Source of the DNA: JAVXAG01 sp040307645
Lineage (GTDB): Bacteria > Bacillota > Clostridia > Peptostreptococcales > Anaerovoracaceae
Direction of reading: 5' to 3'
DNA length: 64,000 nt
NCBI GenBank assembly: GCA_040307645.1
Contig: JAWRJF010000096.1
Location: 1 to 64,000, forward strand
Below are positions 1 to 9,077 of this stretch, in pieces (the first letter of the stretch is position 1; each line of letters opens with the position of its first letter). The position numbers and the translations under genes are program-made. The notes below the pieces were generated by a model that worked only from the letters and a program-made list of their open reading frames with translations, did not search any database and had not been told where the DNA came from.

Positions 1-6
1 TTTTGT

Positions 7-35
7 AGTTGGCCCGGGTTTGCAGTTGGCCCGGG
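7..35. repeat. Tandem 12-mer in a GC-rich patch
   Basis: The 12-mer AGTTGGCCCGGG occurs at 7-18 and 24-35 (period 17), followed by another GGGCC. The patch is much richer in G and C than the AT-rich DNA around it and holds no open frame I can support. It could be the end of an element lying left of the window. Confidence 0.5.
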
Positions 36-70
36 ATGGGCCTGCTGATCAGCCAAAGGTTTGAAACTAT

Positions 71-114
71 CTATCTAGCTATCTGAATTTCTAGATAGCT
101 GGATAGCTAGATAG
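71..114. repeat. Inverted repeat overlapping the dusB stop
   Basis: Two perfect 13-base arms (71-83 and 102-114) built from GATAGCTA units pair across an 18-base loop that holds a third unit. The dusB stop codon (107-109) lies inside one arm. It may act as a 3' stem-loop for the dusB transcript, but there is no clear U tract, so a terminator role is only inferred. Confidence 0.5.
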
Positions 115-1063
115 CTTCTAAGGATTGCTTTAGCTGGTGGATGTCGCCGATTTGGTTGATTTTGCCTCTGAAGGCTGCACTTCCAGGGACGCCTTTAAGG
201 TACCAGCCTATGTGTTTTCTCATTTCTCTTACTGCAGCATATTCACCCTTTAACCTGCACATGTCCTCTAGGTGAATAAGCATTACTCTCTTTTTTTCGG
301 CAAGGGTAGGCGGCTCAGGTTTGGGCTCGCCCTTCCAGGCAGCTACCAACTCTTTAAAAATCCAAGGGTTTCCAAGGGCGCCACGGCCAACCATGACGAA
401 ATCGCAGCCGGTTTCATTAAGCATTTCCATGGCTGTTTTTCCGTCTATCACATCACCATTGCCAATAACGGGGATAGAAACAGCTTTTTTTACCGATGCT
501 ATTTGGGACCAGTCGGCTTTGCCACTGTAATACTGCTCTCTAGTTCTGCCATGGACAGCAATAGCTGCTGCACCTGCGGCCTCAATGATTTTTGCAACCT
601 CTACAGCATTAATAGAGTTTGCATCCCAGCCAATTCGAATTTTTGCAGTAACAGGTTTAGAAGTGTTAGATACTGCTGCAGATATTAAGTCATATATAAG
701 GTGAGGATTCTTCAGTAGAGCTGAACCCTCACCATTTTTTACAATTTTGGGTACTGGACAGCCCATGTTAATGTCCAGAATATCATTATTATAAGAATCT
801 AGGCGCTTTGCGGTCCAGCCTATTACATCAGGCTCACTTCCAAAAATTTGGAAGCCGATAGGCTTTTCTTCCTCGTATATAGTTAACAAACGATCGCTAT
901 TCTTATCGTTGTAGTACAATCCCTTTCCGCTTACCATTTCCGAATAAACTAAAGCAGCTCCCATCTGCTTACAAAGTCGGCGGGTGGGAGCATCTGTTAT
1001 TCCTGCAAGTGGAGCTAGAAAAAATGGATTGTCCAGTTTAACATTTCCAATTTTTAAACTCAT
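107..1063 (-). CDS. dusB: tRNA-dihydrouridine synthase
   Basis: This 318-residue FMN-dependent enzyme reduces uridine to dihydrouridine in tRNA D-loops in the cytoplasm. The N-terminus has the Dus motif around PFFLAPLAGITDAPTRRL. The catalytic cysteine sits in NMGCPVPKIVKNGEGSALL (about residue 102), and HGRTREQYYSGKADW and VIGNGDV are the usual FMN/phosphate loops of the TIM barrel. Length is normal for the DusB group. The ATG lies 2 bases after the coaX stop, with a GGAAAG ribosome site inside the coaX end, so the two are co-transcribed. It is the last gene of the ftsH-pucR-coaX-dusB run. Assignment to Dus is firm; assignment to DusB rather than another Dus subgroup is by similarity and gene length. 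Confidence 0.93.
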   Translation of the reverse strand: MSLKIGNVKLDNPFFLAPLAGITDAPTRRLCKQMGAALVYSEMVSGKGLYYNDKNSDRLLTIYEEEKPIGFQIFGSEPDVIGWTAKRLDSYNNDILDINMGCPVPKIVKNGEGSALLKNPHLIYDLISAAVSNTSKPVTAKIRIGWDANSINAVEVAKIIEAAGAAAIAVHGRTREQYYSGKADWSQIASVKKAVSIPVIGNGDVIDGKTAMEMLNETGCDFVMVGRGALGNPWIFKELVAAWKGEPKPEPPTLAEKKRVMLIHLEDMCRLKGEYAAVREMRKHIGWYLKGVPGSAAFRGKINQIGDIHQLKQSLEAI

Positions 1064-1065
1064 AA

Positions 1066-1872
1066 TTATTTTTTCTTTCCTTTTGGTGACTTTTTATTCT
1101 TTTCGTATATTATTTCAAGCCCCTCAAGGGTCAACATCTTATCAACATAGTCGATACAGTCGACTCCGCTGTCTATCATAGTTGAAAGGCCACCTGTTGC
1201 CACTACTGTAACAGGTTTGCCTGATTCGGTAATGTCCTCAAGTTCTTTTTTCATCTTTCTAACTATGTAGTCAACCATACCCATGTGTCCATAGACAAGG
1301 CCTGATTGCATACTCTGAATAGTATTTTTACAAATTGTGTGGCCCGGTTCTTCAAGCTCAACCTTAGGTAGCTTAGAAGTTTTTTCGAATAAGGCTTCTG
1401 AAGCAATTTTTAGACCCGGTGCTATAGAACCACCAAGATATTCAGCTTTTTCGGTTACTGCACAAAAAGTAGTTGCGGTTCCGAAATCAATTATTATCAA
1501 TGGTCCACCGTATTTTGCATATGCTGCTACGGCATTTACAATCCTGTCAGCACCTACCTGCTTAGGATTATCGTATTTTACTATTAAGCCTGTCTTTACG
1601 CCTGACTCAATAACAATTGCACGTTTATTAAAATATTTCATTGATAAGTGCTGTAAAGTGAACAGCACAGAAGGCACAACCGTTGAAATGATAACGTCTT
1701 CAACGTCCGAAGTTTTTAAACCTTCATAAATAAACAGCTGGTTGATAATCATACCATATTCATCGGCACTTTTGTTATTATCTGTCTCAATTCTCCAATT
1801 GGTTAATAGCTTACCGTTTTGGAAAACCCCAAGTACGATATTACTGTTACCAATATCAAAAGCTAGTAGCAT
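1066..1872 (-). CDS. coaX: Type III pantothenate kinase
   Basis: CoaX phosphorylates pantothenate, the first step of coenzyme A synthesis. The 268-residue protein starts with the ASKHA phosphate-1 motif (AFDIGNSNIVLGVF) and has the conserved PHOSPHATE-2-like IIDFGTATTFCAVT and the glycine-rich ATGGLS near the C-terminus. GADRIVNAVAAY is the signature helix of this class. A short basic tail (KKSPKGKKK) ends the protein. An AAGGAG site precedes the ATG. It follows pucR by 33 bases and runs directly into dusB. CoA supply fits the heavy use of CoA thioesters by the fermentation genes in this window, but that link is only contextual. Confidence 0.95.
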   Translation of the reverse strand: MLLAFDIGNSNIVLGVFQNGKLLTNWRIETDNNKSADEYGMIINQLFIYEGLKTSDVEDVIISTVVPSVLFTLQHLSMKYFNKRAIVIESGVKTGLIVKYDNPKQVGADRIVNAVAAYAKYGGPLIIIDFGTATTFCAVTEKAEYLGGSIAPGLKIASEALFEKTSKLPKVELEEPGHTICKNTIQSMQSGLVYGHMGMVDYIVRKMKKELEDITESGKPVTVVATGGLSTMIDSGVDCIDYVDKMLTLEGLEIIYEKNKKSPKGKKK

Positions 1873-1905
1873 TCGTTTTGTCTCCTTGAATTATAAATCT
1901 AAGTA

Positions 1906-3489
1906 TTATTTAACAACTCTTTCAAGTCTCTTTAAAGCAAGTGCCATTGTAAGTCCTGGTATTACACGATTTCCTGTAATCTCTGCACCTAGCACATCAT
2001 TAATCCTTTTCAATCTGTACTGAACAGTATTGGTATGGATTCCCATGAACTCTGATGTTTTCCCGCTGTTCATTCCAGCATCCAGAACAAAAGTCTCAAG
2101 AGTTTCTAATAGTTGTCTAGCCTTATTTTCACCCATTTCTTTTTTGAATGGTTCCAGTAAGTCCATATAGTTTTTCTTTAAGTATCCTCCCTGAACCTGT
2201 AGATTAATACAGTTACTAACGAGAGCTAACTCATATTTTGTGAATACCCTCTTATATGGAAATACATTTTCCACAAAGGTCCATGTTTCACTTATTAATC
2301 TAAAGGAATCAGCTGCACCTTCAATCCCATCTATTCCTGTAGCATGGAAGATTCGAACAGTTTTGCTGTCTTCTTTTAGTTTATCATAAAGATTTAGGCA
2401 GATTGCTTTCTCGTTTGGTTCTTCACTGCCCGCTTTTAGATCACTTTTAAGGATAATTCCATAAGTCTCTTCGCCTTCGGCTATTCTCATGATCTCAAGG
2501 TTTTCTCTAGTTTCAAAATCACTTATAACCTTGTTACCCTGGTTGTTTTCAATTCCCTTTGCATAAAAGACACTTACTATATCCTCTCCCTTAATGTCGG
2601 TTTCATCCTTAAGGGAATAAGCTAAGCTCTTGTTTCCTCTTATCAAAGCCTTAATCAATTCAGCCTTAGCATCTCTTTCCGGTGTGTACTTCCACATTCC
2701 CATTGCAAGCTCGATAATCTCTGCCAGCTTAGTAATTTCACCTGCTGAGTAGTTGTCTTCATTATCCACAATAAACAGGAAATACTTTTCTTTATTGATT
2801 GTAACAGGACCCCAATATGTCAGTACCCCATTTACATCTATCAACGTATAGATAGGGCTTTTCTCAACATCTCTCTCTTTACCAAGCCTAATTGCTTCGG
2901 CAATAGTAGTCTTCTGTCTAGTTTCCACTGATAATATAGGATTAAAGTCCTCACTTAGCAAAACTATTTGAAAATCATTGCTTATTGCCGCTTCTCTAAT
3001 AGCAGACTGGAAGTTACTATGTTTTTCGAAATTAAGCAAATGATAAATAGTATTATTAATTAAGCTGTTTTTAAAATTATCTCCATAAAGAAGTTTATCC
3101 ATAACTTGCTCAATTGCGTGAGAATACTCTATTCCTGCAGCACTAGGTATTACTAAAAGAGGTAACCCCACCTGTTCTGCCGTCTCTATGACAACATCTT
3201 CCACTGAGGATAATCCTTTTTCCGCATTAAACAATACAATTGCGCCTATACTTTGTTTTGATAATTCAACAATTATATTTCTTTGCAAATGAGGTTGGTC
3301 TTTAAATCCATAAAACGAGGTAAGCACCAGTTGGTCTTTTATTCCATTATGCTTTATGGCTTCACTAACGTTGTCTGCATCCATTACTGAAATAGATCGC
3401 ACCCTGTTTTCAAGATTTCTCTTTCCTGCCGCAATAATACATTGGCTAAAGGCCTCTAAGCTTAAGCAATCCTTAACTGTAATCTTCAT
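1906..3489 (-). CDS. PucR-family transcriptional regulator
   Basis: A 527-residue cytoplasmic regulator. Residues about 5-125 form the PucR N-terminal domain (TVKDCLSLEAFSQCIIAAGKRNLENRVRSISVMD), found in purine-catabolism regulators. The middle has a GGDEF-like/CdaR-type fold, with no GGDEF motif that I can see. The last 70 residues are the PucR C-terminal helix-turn-helix (LLETLETFVLDAGMNSGKTSEFMGIHTNTVQYRLKRINDVLG). A GAGGT site lies just before the ATG, and the gene starts 9 bases after the ftsH stop, so it is read from the ftsH transcript. No purine genes are nearby, so the target is unknown; autoregulation or control of distant genes is possible. Confidence 0.88.
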   Translation of the reverse strand: MKITVKDCLSLEAFSQCIIAAGKRNLENRVRSISVMDADNVSEAIKHNGIKDQLVLTSFYGFKDQPHLQRNIIVELSKQSIGAIVLFNAEKGLSSVEDVVIETAEQVGLPLLVIPSAAGIEYSHAIEQVMDKLLYGDNFKNSLINNTIYHLLNFEKHSNFQSAIREAAISNDFQIVLLSEDFNPILSVETRQKTTIAEAIRLGKERDVEKSPIYTLIDVNGVLTYWGPVTINKEKYFLFIVDNEDNYSAGEITKLAEIIELAMGMWKYTPERDAKAELIKALIRGNKSLAYSLKDETDIKGEDIVSVFYAKGIENNQGNKVISDFETRENLEIMRIAEGEETYGIILKSDLKAGSEEPNEKAICLNLYDKLKEDSKTVRIFHATGIDGIEGAADSFRLISETWTFVENVFPYKRVFTKYELALVSNCINLQVQGGYLKKNYMDLLEPFKKEMGENKARQLLETLETFVLDAGMNSGKTSEFMGIHTNTVQYRLKRINDVLGAEITGNRVIPGLTMALALKRLERVVK

Positions 3490-3498
3490 CTCTTACCT

Positions 3499-5601
3499 CT
3501 ACTCTTCACTTTCTCTTTCCTCTGATTTAGTATCCTCAACAGCAGATTCTGCATTATTCTCTTTTTCTTCAAGAAGCTGTTCTTCCCCGGATTCCGCCTT
3601 AGGTTTCAAATCTTCTTCATGATTTTTTTTATTTTCTTCGTTTAGATAGTCTTCATCATACTTTGCAAGCTCTGCTGCAAGTTTTTCTTCTTCCTCCTTA
3701 CGAATTCTTTCATATTCCGCAGCTTCCTCTTCATTAACCTTCTGAATCAAAGCTTCTTTTTCTCTAATTTTGTCTGCCAGTTCCACTGCTGTCAACTGAC
3801 CTGTATATAACATTTCAAACTGTTCTCCGTCAATAGTTTCAACTTCAAGCAAAGCCTGAGCAACGATTTCCAGTTTTTCTCTATTTTCGGTTAATATTTT
3901 CTTTGCTTCATCAAAAGCTTCTTCTACAATAACCTTTATTTCCTGATCGATTTCTGATGCTATACCTTCAGAGTAATTTTTTCTAGTAGAAAAATCTTTT
4001 CCTAAGAATACTTCATCAGACGAGCTATAATTTACTGGGCCCAACTTTTCACTAAAGCCATATTTTGTAACCATGTCTCTTGCGATTTCTGTAGCTCTCA
4101 TAATGTCATTGCTTGCACCTGTACTAATATCATCTAGAGTAAGATGCTCAGCAACACGTCCACCTAGCAGATGTACTATTGTATGTTTCATTCTTGACTT
4201 AGTCTCAAAATACTTATCCTCTTTAGGCAAGAACATAGTAAAACCACCTGCACCGCCTCTAGGTACGATTGTCACCTGATGAACTGGGTCTGAATCAGGT
4301 AAGCTTCTCATTACAATTGCATGGCCAGCCTCGTGATATGCTGTTAGCTTTCTCTCAGCTTCACTTATAACTCTACTCTTCTTAGCAGGTCCTGCCATAA
4401 CTTTTGTAGTTGCCTCTTCGATTTCTGACATTCTGATCTTTCGGCCATTACGTCTTGCAGCAATAAGCGCAGCTTCATTTAGCAAGTTTTCTATATCTGC
4501 AGGAGTAAACCCTGGAGTTCTTCTTGCTAGTATCTTAGGTGATACTTCCTCTGAAAGAGGTTTATTTTTAGAATGTACTCTAAATATTTCTTCTCTTCCT
4601 CTTACATCTGGAACTCCAATAACTACCTGTCTGTCAAATCTTCCTGGTCTCAACAAAGCAGGGTCAAGTACGTCAGGCCTATTGGTAGCAGCAAGAATAA
4701 TAATACCAGTATTCTCACCAAAACCGTCCATCTCAACTAATAGCTGGTTTAAGGTCTGCTCTCTTTCATCGTTTCCACCGCCAAGTCCGGCACCTCTTTT
4801 TCTACCAACTGCATCAATTTCATCAATGAAAACTATACAAGGTGCATTTTTCTTTGCCTGTTCAAAAAGGTCTCTAACTCTAGAAGCTCCAACACCTACA
4901 AACATTTCAACAAAGTCTGAACCACTTATTGTAAAGAATGGCACTCCTGCCTCTCCTGCAGTTGCCTTAGAAATGTAAGTCTTTCCTGTTCCCGGAGGTC
5001 CTACTAGCAAAATGCCTTTAGGAATCCTAGCTCCTAGCTCTTTATATTTTCTAGGGTCTTTAAGGAAGTCAACTACTTCCTCTAGTTCTGCCTTCTCTTC
5101 ATCTAAGCCGGCAACATCCCTAAATGTTATTTTTCTTCCATCGTTTCCGCCTTTAAACATTTTTGCCTTACTCTTACCAAAAGAAAATGCCTTTCCATTT
5201 CCTCCCTGGTTCATCATAATATAAAACAAAAATCCTAAAGCAACCACCATGATTATTGTAGGTAACAAGCTTATAAATCCTGTTCCTGAAGGTGGTTTAT
5301 CAGTATCATATTTAATCTTTTTCTCTTTCATCTGAGGGAAAATGTACGTTGCATCAAGCCTATCGATTTGTGTAATCGAAGGTGCATAAGTATACACTTT
5401 TTTCTCGTTCTTTAACGTTGCACTAATTTTAGTTCCCGTAATATTTATTTCTTCTACTTTTTCATTCTGTAAGTATCCAGTCATTGTAGAAAATGATACT
5501 TTTTTCACTTCCTGCCCATTAGACTGGTAGAAGAAAGCCGCTGTAAGAACTAATGCAAAAACTACTAAGTAAATGCTAATATTCTTTGCAAATTTTTTCA
5601 C
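3499..5601 (-). CDS. ftsH: ATP-dependent zinc metalloprotease FtsH
   Basis: FtsH is a membrane-anchored AAA+ protease that degrades misfolded membrane proteins and short-lived regulators. The 700-residue sequence has two membrane segments (about 7-24 and 107-127) around an extracytoplasmic domain. The AAA+ module carries Walker A GPPGTGKT, Walker B CIVFIDEID and the SRH arginines (LDPALLRPGRFDRQV). The zinc site is HEAGH, with a distal acidic ligand expected later. The last 100 residues are a highly charged Glu/Lys-rich tail, longer than usual. Its 5' gap to tilS is 91 bases, so it probably has its own promoter in addition to readthrough. The tilS-ftsH neighbourhood is common in Firmicutes. 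Confidence 0.97.
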   Translation of the reverse strand: MKKFAKNISIYLVVFALVLTAAFFYQSNGQEVKKVSFSTMTGYLQNEKVEEINITGTKISATLKNEKKVYTYAPSITQIDRLDATYIFPQMKEKKIKYDTDKPPSGTGFISLLPTIIMVVALGFLFYIMMNQGGNGKAFSFGKSKAKMFKGGNDGRKITFRDVAGLDEEKAELEEVVDFLKDPRKYKELGARIPKGILLVGPPGTGKTYISKATAGEAGVPFFTISGSDFVEMFVGVGASRVRDLFEQAKKNAPCIVFIDEIDAVGRKRGAGLGGGNDEREQTLNQLLVEMDGFGENTGIIILAATNRPDVLDPALLRPGRFDRQVVIGVPDVRGREEIFRVHSKNKPLSEEVSPKILARRTPGFTPADIENLLNEAALIAARRNGRKIRMSEIEEATTKVMAGPAKKSRVISEAERKLTAYHEAGHAIVMRSLPDSDPVHQVTIVPRGGAGGFTMFLPKEDKYFETKSRMKHTIVHLLGGRVAEHLTLDDISTGASNDIMRATEIARDMVTKYGFSEKLGPVNYSSSDEVFLGKDFSTRKNYSEGIASEIDQEIKVIVEEAFDEAKKILTENREKLEIVAQALLEVETIDGEQFEMLYTGQLTAVELADKIREKEALIQKVNEEEAAEYERIRKEEEEKLAAELAKYDEDYLNEENKKNHEEDLKPKAESGEEQLLEEKENNAESAVEDTKSEERESEE

Positions 5602-5692
5602 TCTTTATGTTCCCCTTTCTATGTCTCTATTTATAATTTGACCTTAATCAAATTGCTTGTTTCTAAAAAACAGTCTGTTTATTTTATCACAA

Positions 5693-7093
5693 TTAGTTAG
5701 TGATTTCAATAATTATAACATTTTTTGTTGTGTCGCATAATTTGTATTTAAAAGAGTATCTACCCTTCTGATTAGAAGGCTTAACCCATAGAACATCACT
5801 GCCTAAAGAGATTAATTCAACCTGTTCTCTGCAATGCTTAGGTATCTTGGCATCTACAAAGTAATCCTGAATCTTTTTTCTTGATATTTCTGAGATCCAA
5901 ATATAATCTCCTCCACGTCTGTTTCTCAATACAATTTTTTTCTCTGGCTCCACTCCATATGCTGACTCTAAGGCTTCTCTGTCAAAAGCTCCGTGAGTTT
6001 TCAAGTCCTCCTTTATTCTCATGTATTCCCCATATGGCAAAACTTTAATCTTAAAGAGACTCTTTTTTTCACACTGGGTGGTCTTTTCTATCATTACATC
6101 GTCATATACCCTACGCATAATAAAACCTTTTGGAAGTTCGACCATGGCTGACGGATTTATGGTAAATATTAGGTTATCACAGATTTCAAGGTTATTAAAT
6201 GATATGTCCTCTTTCAAACCTACATCCTCTAAGGCCTTGGATATAATCCTCTGACGCAAAGCTTTATGGAGGGTCTTTAAACGCTGATCATTTAATATAA
6301 TACAAGTAGATGTCTTAGACTTTACCGCTAAATCGTATTCCTTTAGGGCTTCTTGCCAGATAAATTCTTTATCAGTCTTAGCTATTTTACCCATCCTGTT
6401 AATTGTGTCCTTTAGATTAAGATTATATTCTCTCTCCAAATAAGGAATCAGATTAATCCGTATTTTATTTCTAGTGTAAATCGGTTGTAAATTTGTTTTA
6501 TCTATCCTTGGTTCTAAGTGGTTTTCGTCACAGTATTCCATAATTTCTCCCCTTGTAACGTCAAGAAGAGGCCTTATTATTAAGTTACCATAACTGTCAT
6601 ATCGTTTATAATCAATGCCCGATAAACCGTCAGTTCCAACTCCCCTCAAAATTCTAAACAAAATGGTTTCACTCTGGTCATCTGCATTTTGGGCTACGGC
6701 AATTCGAATTTTTTCTCTTTTAATCCCCTTTGAAACTAGGGATTCACATACTTCTGCAAAAGACTGATACCTGGCATTACGACCCGCCTCTTCACCGGAG
6801 ATTTTTTGTTCCTTTGCCATTTTATTGCAGTCAAAAACAAAGGTCCTGCATTTCACACCTGCATCTTGTGATATTTTTTCTACAAAGGCTTGGTCTAATT
6901 CTGCATCTCCCGGCCTGAACTTATGGTTTACATGAACCGTATGCAATGTAAGATTCCAATTTTTTGCAAGGTCTAAAAGAACATAAAAAAGACACACTGA
7001 ATCAGGGCCTCCTGAAAGCCCTATTACAATGTGCATATTTTCGTCTATTAAGTTGTTATCTTTAATTGTTTTTATTACTTTTTCTTTAACCAT
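5693..7093 (-). CDS. tilS: tRNA(Ile)-lysidine synthase
   Basis: TilS modifies C34 of the CAU-anticodon tRNA(Ile) to lysidine, using ATP and lysine, so that it decodes AUA. The 466-residue protein opens with the PP-loop GLSGGPDSVCLFYVL and has the conserved AQNADDQSETILFRILRG and RPLLD segments of the N-terminal domain. The C-terminal domain (about 385-460) ends with the family's KKIQDYFVDAKIP and ISLGSDVLWV motifs. The start lies 12 bases after the cbiO stop with only a weak ribosome site. It is therefore partly coupled to the B12-controlled cobalt operon or has its own weak promoter. Confidence 0.95.
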   Translation of the reverse strand: MVKEKVIKTIKDNNLIDENMHIVIGLSGGPDSVCLFYVLLDLAKNWNLTLHTVHVNHKFRPGDAELDQAFVEKISQDAGVKCRTFVFDCNKMAKEQKISGEEAGRNARYQSFAEVCESLVSKGIKREKIRIAVAQNADDQSETILFRILRGVGTDGLSGIDYKRYDSYGNLIIRPLLDVTRGEIMEYCDENHLEPRIDKTNLQPIYTRNKIRINLIPYLEREYNLNLKDTINRMGKIAKTDKEFIWQEALKEYDLAVKSKTSTCIILNDQRLKTLHKALRQRIISKALEDVGLKEDISFNNLEICDNLIFTINPSAMVELPKGFIMRRVYDDVMIEKTTQCEKKSLFKIKVLPYGEYMRIKEDLKTHGAFDREALESAYGVEPEKKIVLRNRRGGDYIWISEISRKKIQDYFVDAKIPKHCREQVELISLGSDVLWVKPSNQKGRYSFKYKLCDTTKNVIIIEITN

Positions 7094-7105
7094 AATAACA
7101 GTATA

Positions 7106-7945
7106 TCACAGTTCATTTAAATATTCCTCTAAAGTCTTTAAATTTCTCGGAAGAGGCAGGCTATCATTAAGAACCCCTTTTTCACATAATCTATGAAAAA
7201 GTTCTAACGCCGCCGGCTTTTCTAAATTTGTCTTTTTTAGGGCCTCTTCATTACTAAATACCTCTAAAGGTGAACCGTACATCAAAATCTTTCCTCTATG
7301 TACTAGGGCAATATCATCTGCCCATTCCAACGCATAATCTACATTATGAGTTGACATCAATACTGTTATACCCCTTTCTACCAAAATGTCAACAATTTTA
7401 TTTACAATCGTTGTATGTTTTGGGTCTAATGAGGCTGCTGGTTCATCTAAAATAATAATCTCCGGATTCATTACAAGGACATCTGCAATAGACACTTGTT
7501 TTTTCTGCCCTCCACTTAATGAATGGGTAGGTCTTTCTGCAAAGTGTCCAATTTCCAATGTTTCAATGACTTTTTCCACGGCCTGACGAGTTTCTTCTTC
7601 AGACATTCCTTTGTTTAATGCGCCAAAGGAAATTTCCTGTCTTACGCTAGCTGAAAAAAGCTGGTTGTCCGGATCTTGAAACACTATTCCAACCTTACTT
7701 CTAAGGTCAAGGAGTCTCTTTTTAGAATATTCCACAGGTTTATTATCTATATATAAAGTTCCTTTTACGGGCCTATGTATTCCATTACAACAAAGGAAAA
7801 ATGTTGATTTTCCTGAACCATTTGCTCCCATAAAGGCTACTTTTTTTCCTCTTTCAATTTCAATAGAAAATCCATTTAGCGAATAGCTTTTTTCATCGTC
7901 ATATGAAAAGTATAAATCTTCAGCTTTTAATATAATATCTTTCAT
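7106..7945 (-). CDS. cbiO: Cobalt ECF transporter ATPase CbiO
   Basis: This is the ATP-binding subunit of the CbiMNQO cobalt importer. The 279 residues contain Walker A GANGSGKST, Q-loop VFQDPDNQLF, signature LSGGQKKQ, Walker B IIILDEP and the switch histidine in MSTHNVDYA, all intact. The C-terminal 60 residues form the extra region typical of ECF ATPases. It is the fourth gene of cbiM-cbiN-cbiQ-cbiO, 10 bases after cbiQ, with AGGAG before the ATG. The operon sits under the cobalamin riboswitch at 9971-10125, so cobalt import should fall when B12 is plentiful. Confidence 0.95.
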   Translation of the reverse strand: MKDIILKAEDLYFSYDDEKSYSLNGFSIEIERGKKVAFMGANGSGKSTFFLCCNGIHRPVKGTLYIDNKPVEYSKKRLLDLRSKVGIVFQDPDNQLFSASVRQEISFGALNKGMSEEETRQAVEKVIETLEIGHFAERPTHSLSGGQKKQVSIADVLVMNPEIIILDEPAASLDPKHTTIVNKIVDILVERGITVLMSTHNVDYALEWADDIALVHRGKILMYGSPLEVFSNEEALKKTNLEKPAALELFHRLCEKGVLNDSLPLPRNLKTLEEYLNEL

Positions 7946-7955
7946 GGTCTATCTC

Positions 7956-8732
7956 CTAATTCTGGATTTTCAAATATATTGTAAATACAAGTAATATTGT
8001 TTCAAATATTGCTATAAAAATGATATTTTTTTTATTTAATGGATAGTTTTCAACAAGTACTTTTATTTCTCCATCATAACATCTTGACTCCATTGAATCA
8101 TATAATGCATTGGACCTTTTCATTGCTCTTATAAAGAGTACTGATACCATAGCTCCAAAGGATTTTATGGAGGTTTTAAAATCTTTATGACCTAATCTTG
8201 ACTTTTGAGAAGTTGATATATAGTAAGCTATATCTAGCAAAACGAATATATATCTGTATATCAAAAGCATAAGTTCTACAATAAGTGCTGGACATTTCAG
8301 TTTTCTAAGCACAGTTAAAATATCCGTCATCGGTGTATTCAAAGACAGAAAATACAAAGAGGATACAGCCGCCAATGCCGTAAGTATTAGCTGAACACCA
8401 TGAATAATCGATGTCCACCCTCCTGTTATATAAAAACTCCCAATCGGTATTGCAAAAGCATCCAAAGGGTTTTGGGAAATATTTACGATTATAGCTACTG
8501 TGCTAAGAATTAAAAATGCCAATGGAATTAACATCAGATTATTATATCTTTTATACGGGATCCCCCCAAATTTAATTGTGAGAATCCCATTAACTAATAA
8601 AACCAATATTGCCATTACAATGGAACGACTTACTATGCAAAATATTAACGTAAGCATTGCAAAGGCGAACTTTTCCAAGGGATTTACATATCTTAGTTTT
8701 GACAAGTAGCATAGCTTGTCAATTAAAATCAT
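7956..8732 (-). CDS. cbiQ: Cobalt ECF transporter permease CbiQ
   Basis: CbiQ is the energy-coupling transmembrane (T) subunit that links the CbiO ATPase to CbiM. The 258 residues hold about six hydrophobic segments, starting with KFAFAMLTLIFCIVSRSIVM. A cytoplasmic helix region with SQKSRLGHKDFKTSIKSFG and AMKRSNALYDSMESRCYDGE corresponds to the paired coupling motifs (the A-R-G-like helices) of T subunits. The gene starts 6 bases after cbiN. Length and motifs are normal for the family. Confidence 0.93.
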   Translation of the reverse strand: MILIDKLCYLSKLRYVNPLEKFAFAMLTLIFCIVSRSIVMAILVLLVNGILTIKFGGIPYKRYNNLMLIPLAFLILSTVAIIVNISQNPLDAFAIPIGSFYITGGWTSIIHGVQLILTALAAVSSLYFLSLNTPMTDILTVLRKLKCPALIVELMLLIYRYIFVLLDIAYYISTSQKSRLGHKDFKTSIKSFGAMVSVLFIRAMKRSNALYDSMESRCYDGEIKVLVENYPLNKKNIIFIAIFETILLVFTIYLKIQN

Positions 8733-8738
8733 ATGTTA

Positions 8739-9077
8739 TTATTCCTTATCTTCTTCGTTTTCTTTTTTAGTCCATTTGCTTCTTTCATAAAAACGACCCA
8801 TGAAAAAAGCTAAAATACCTACTCCGATTCCAGTCTGTACACAGAAAATCAAACTCTCTATTTCTCCAGGGAGTTCACCTCCAAGATACTGTTCTAATAC
8901 AGGAGTAAACCAAGGTTCATAAGCTTCTCCCTGAATTTCTTCAACTACAACACTTCCTGCGTCGTCAGAACCTCCAAATTCAGCTCCTTTTAAAGCAAAT
9001 AGCGGAACTATCGCCATTAATACTGCTACAACTAACAGTATTATAACAAGCTTTTTATTACTTTTTTTATTACTCAT
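8739..9077 (-). CDS. cbiN: Cobalt transport accessory protein CbiN
   Basis: CbiN is a small membrane protein that helps load cobalt into CbiM. The 112 residues have two transmembrane segments (about 9-29 and 75-95) separated by an acidic extracytoplasmic loop with the conserved WFTPVLEQYLGGELPGEIESLIFCVQTGIGVG pattern (only part of which is motif-like). Its ATG overlaps the cbiM end by 8 bases, which points to translational coupling. The C-terminus is Lys/Glu rich. Family identity rests on the loop pattern and position between cbiM and cbiQ. Confidence 0.93.
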   Translation of the reverse strand: MSNKKSNKKLVIILLVVAVLMAIVPLFALKGAEFGGSDDAGSVVVEEIQGEAYEPWFTPVLEQYLGGELPGEIESLIFCVQTGIGVGILAFFMGRFYERSKWTKKENEEDKE

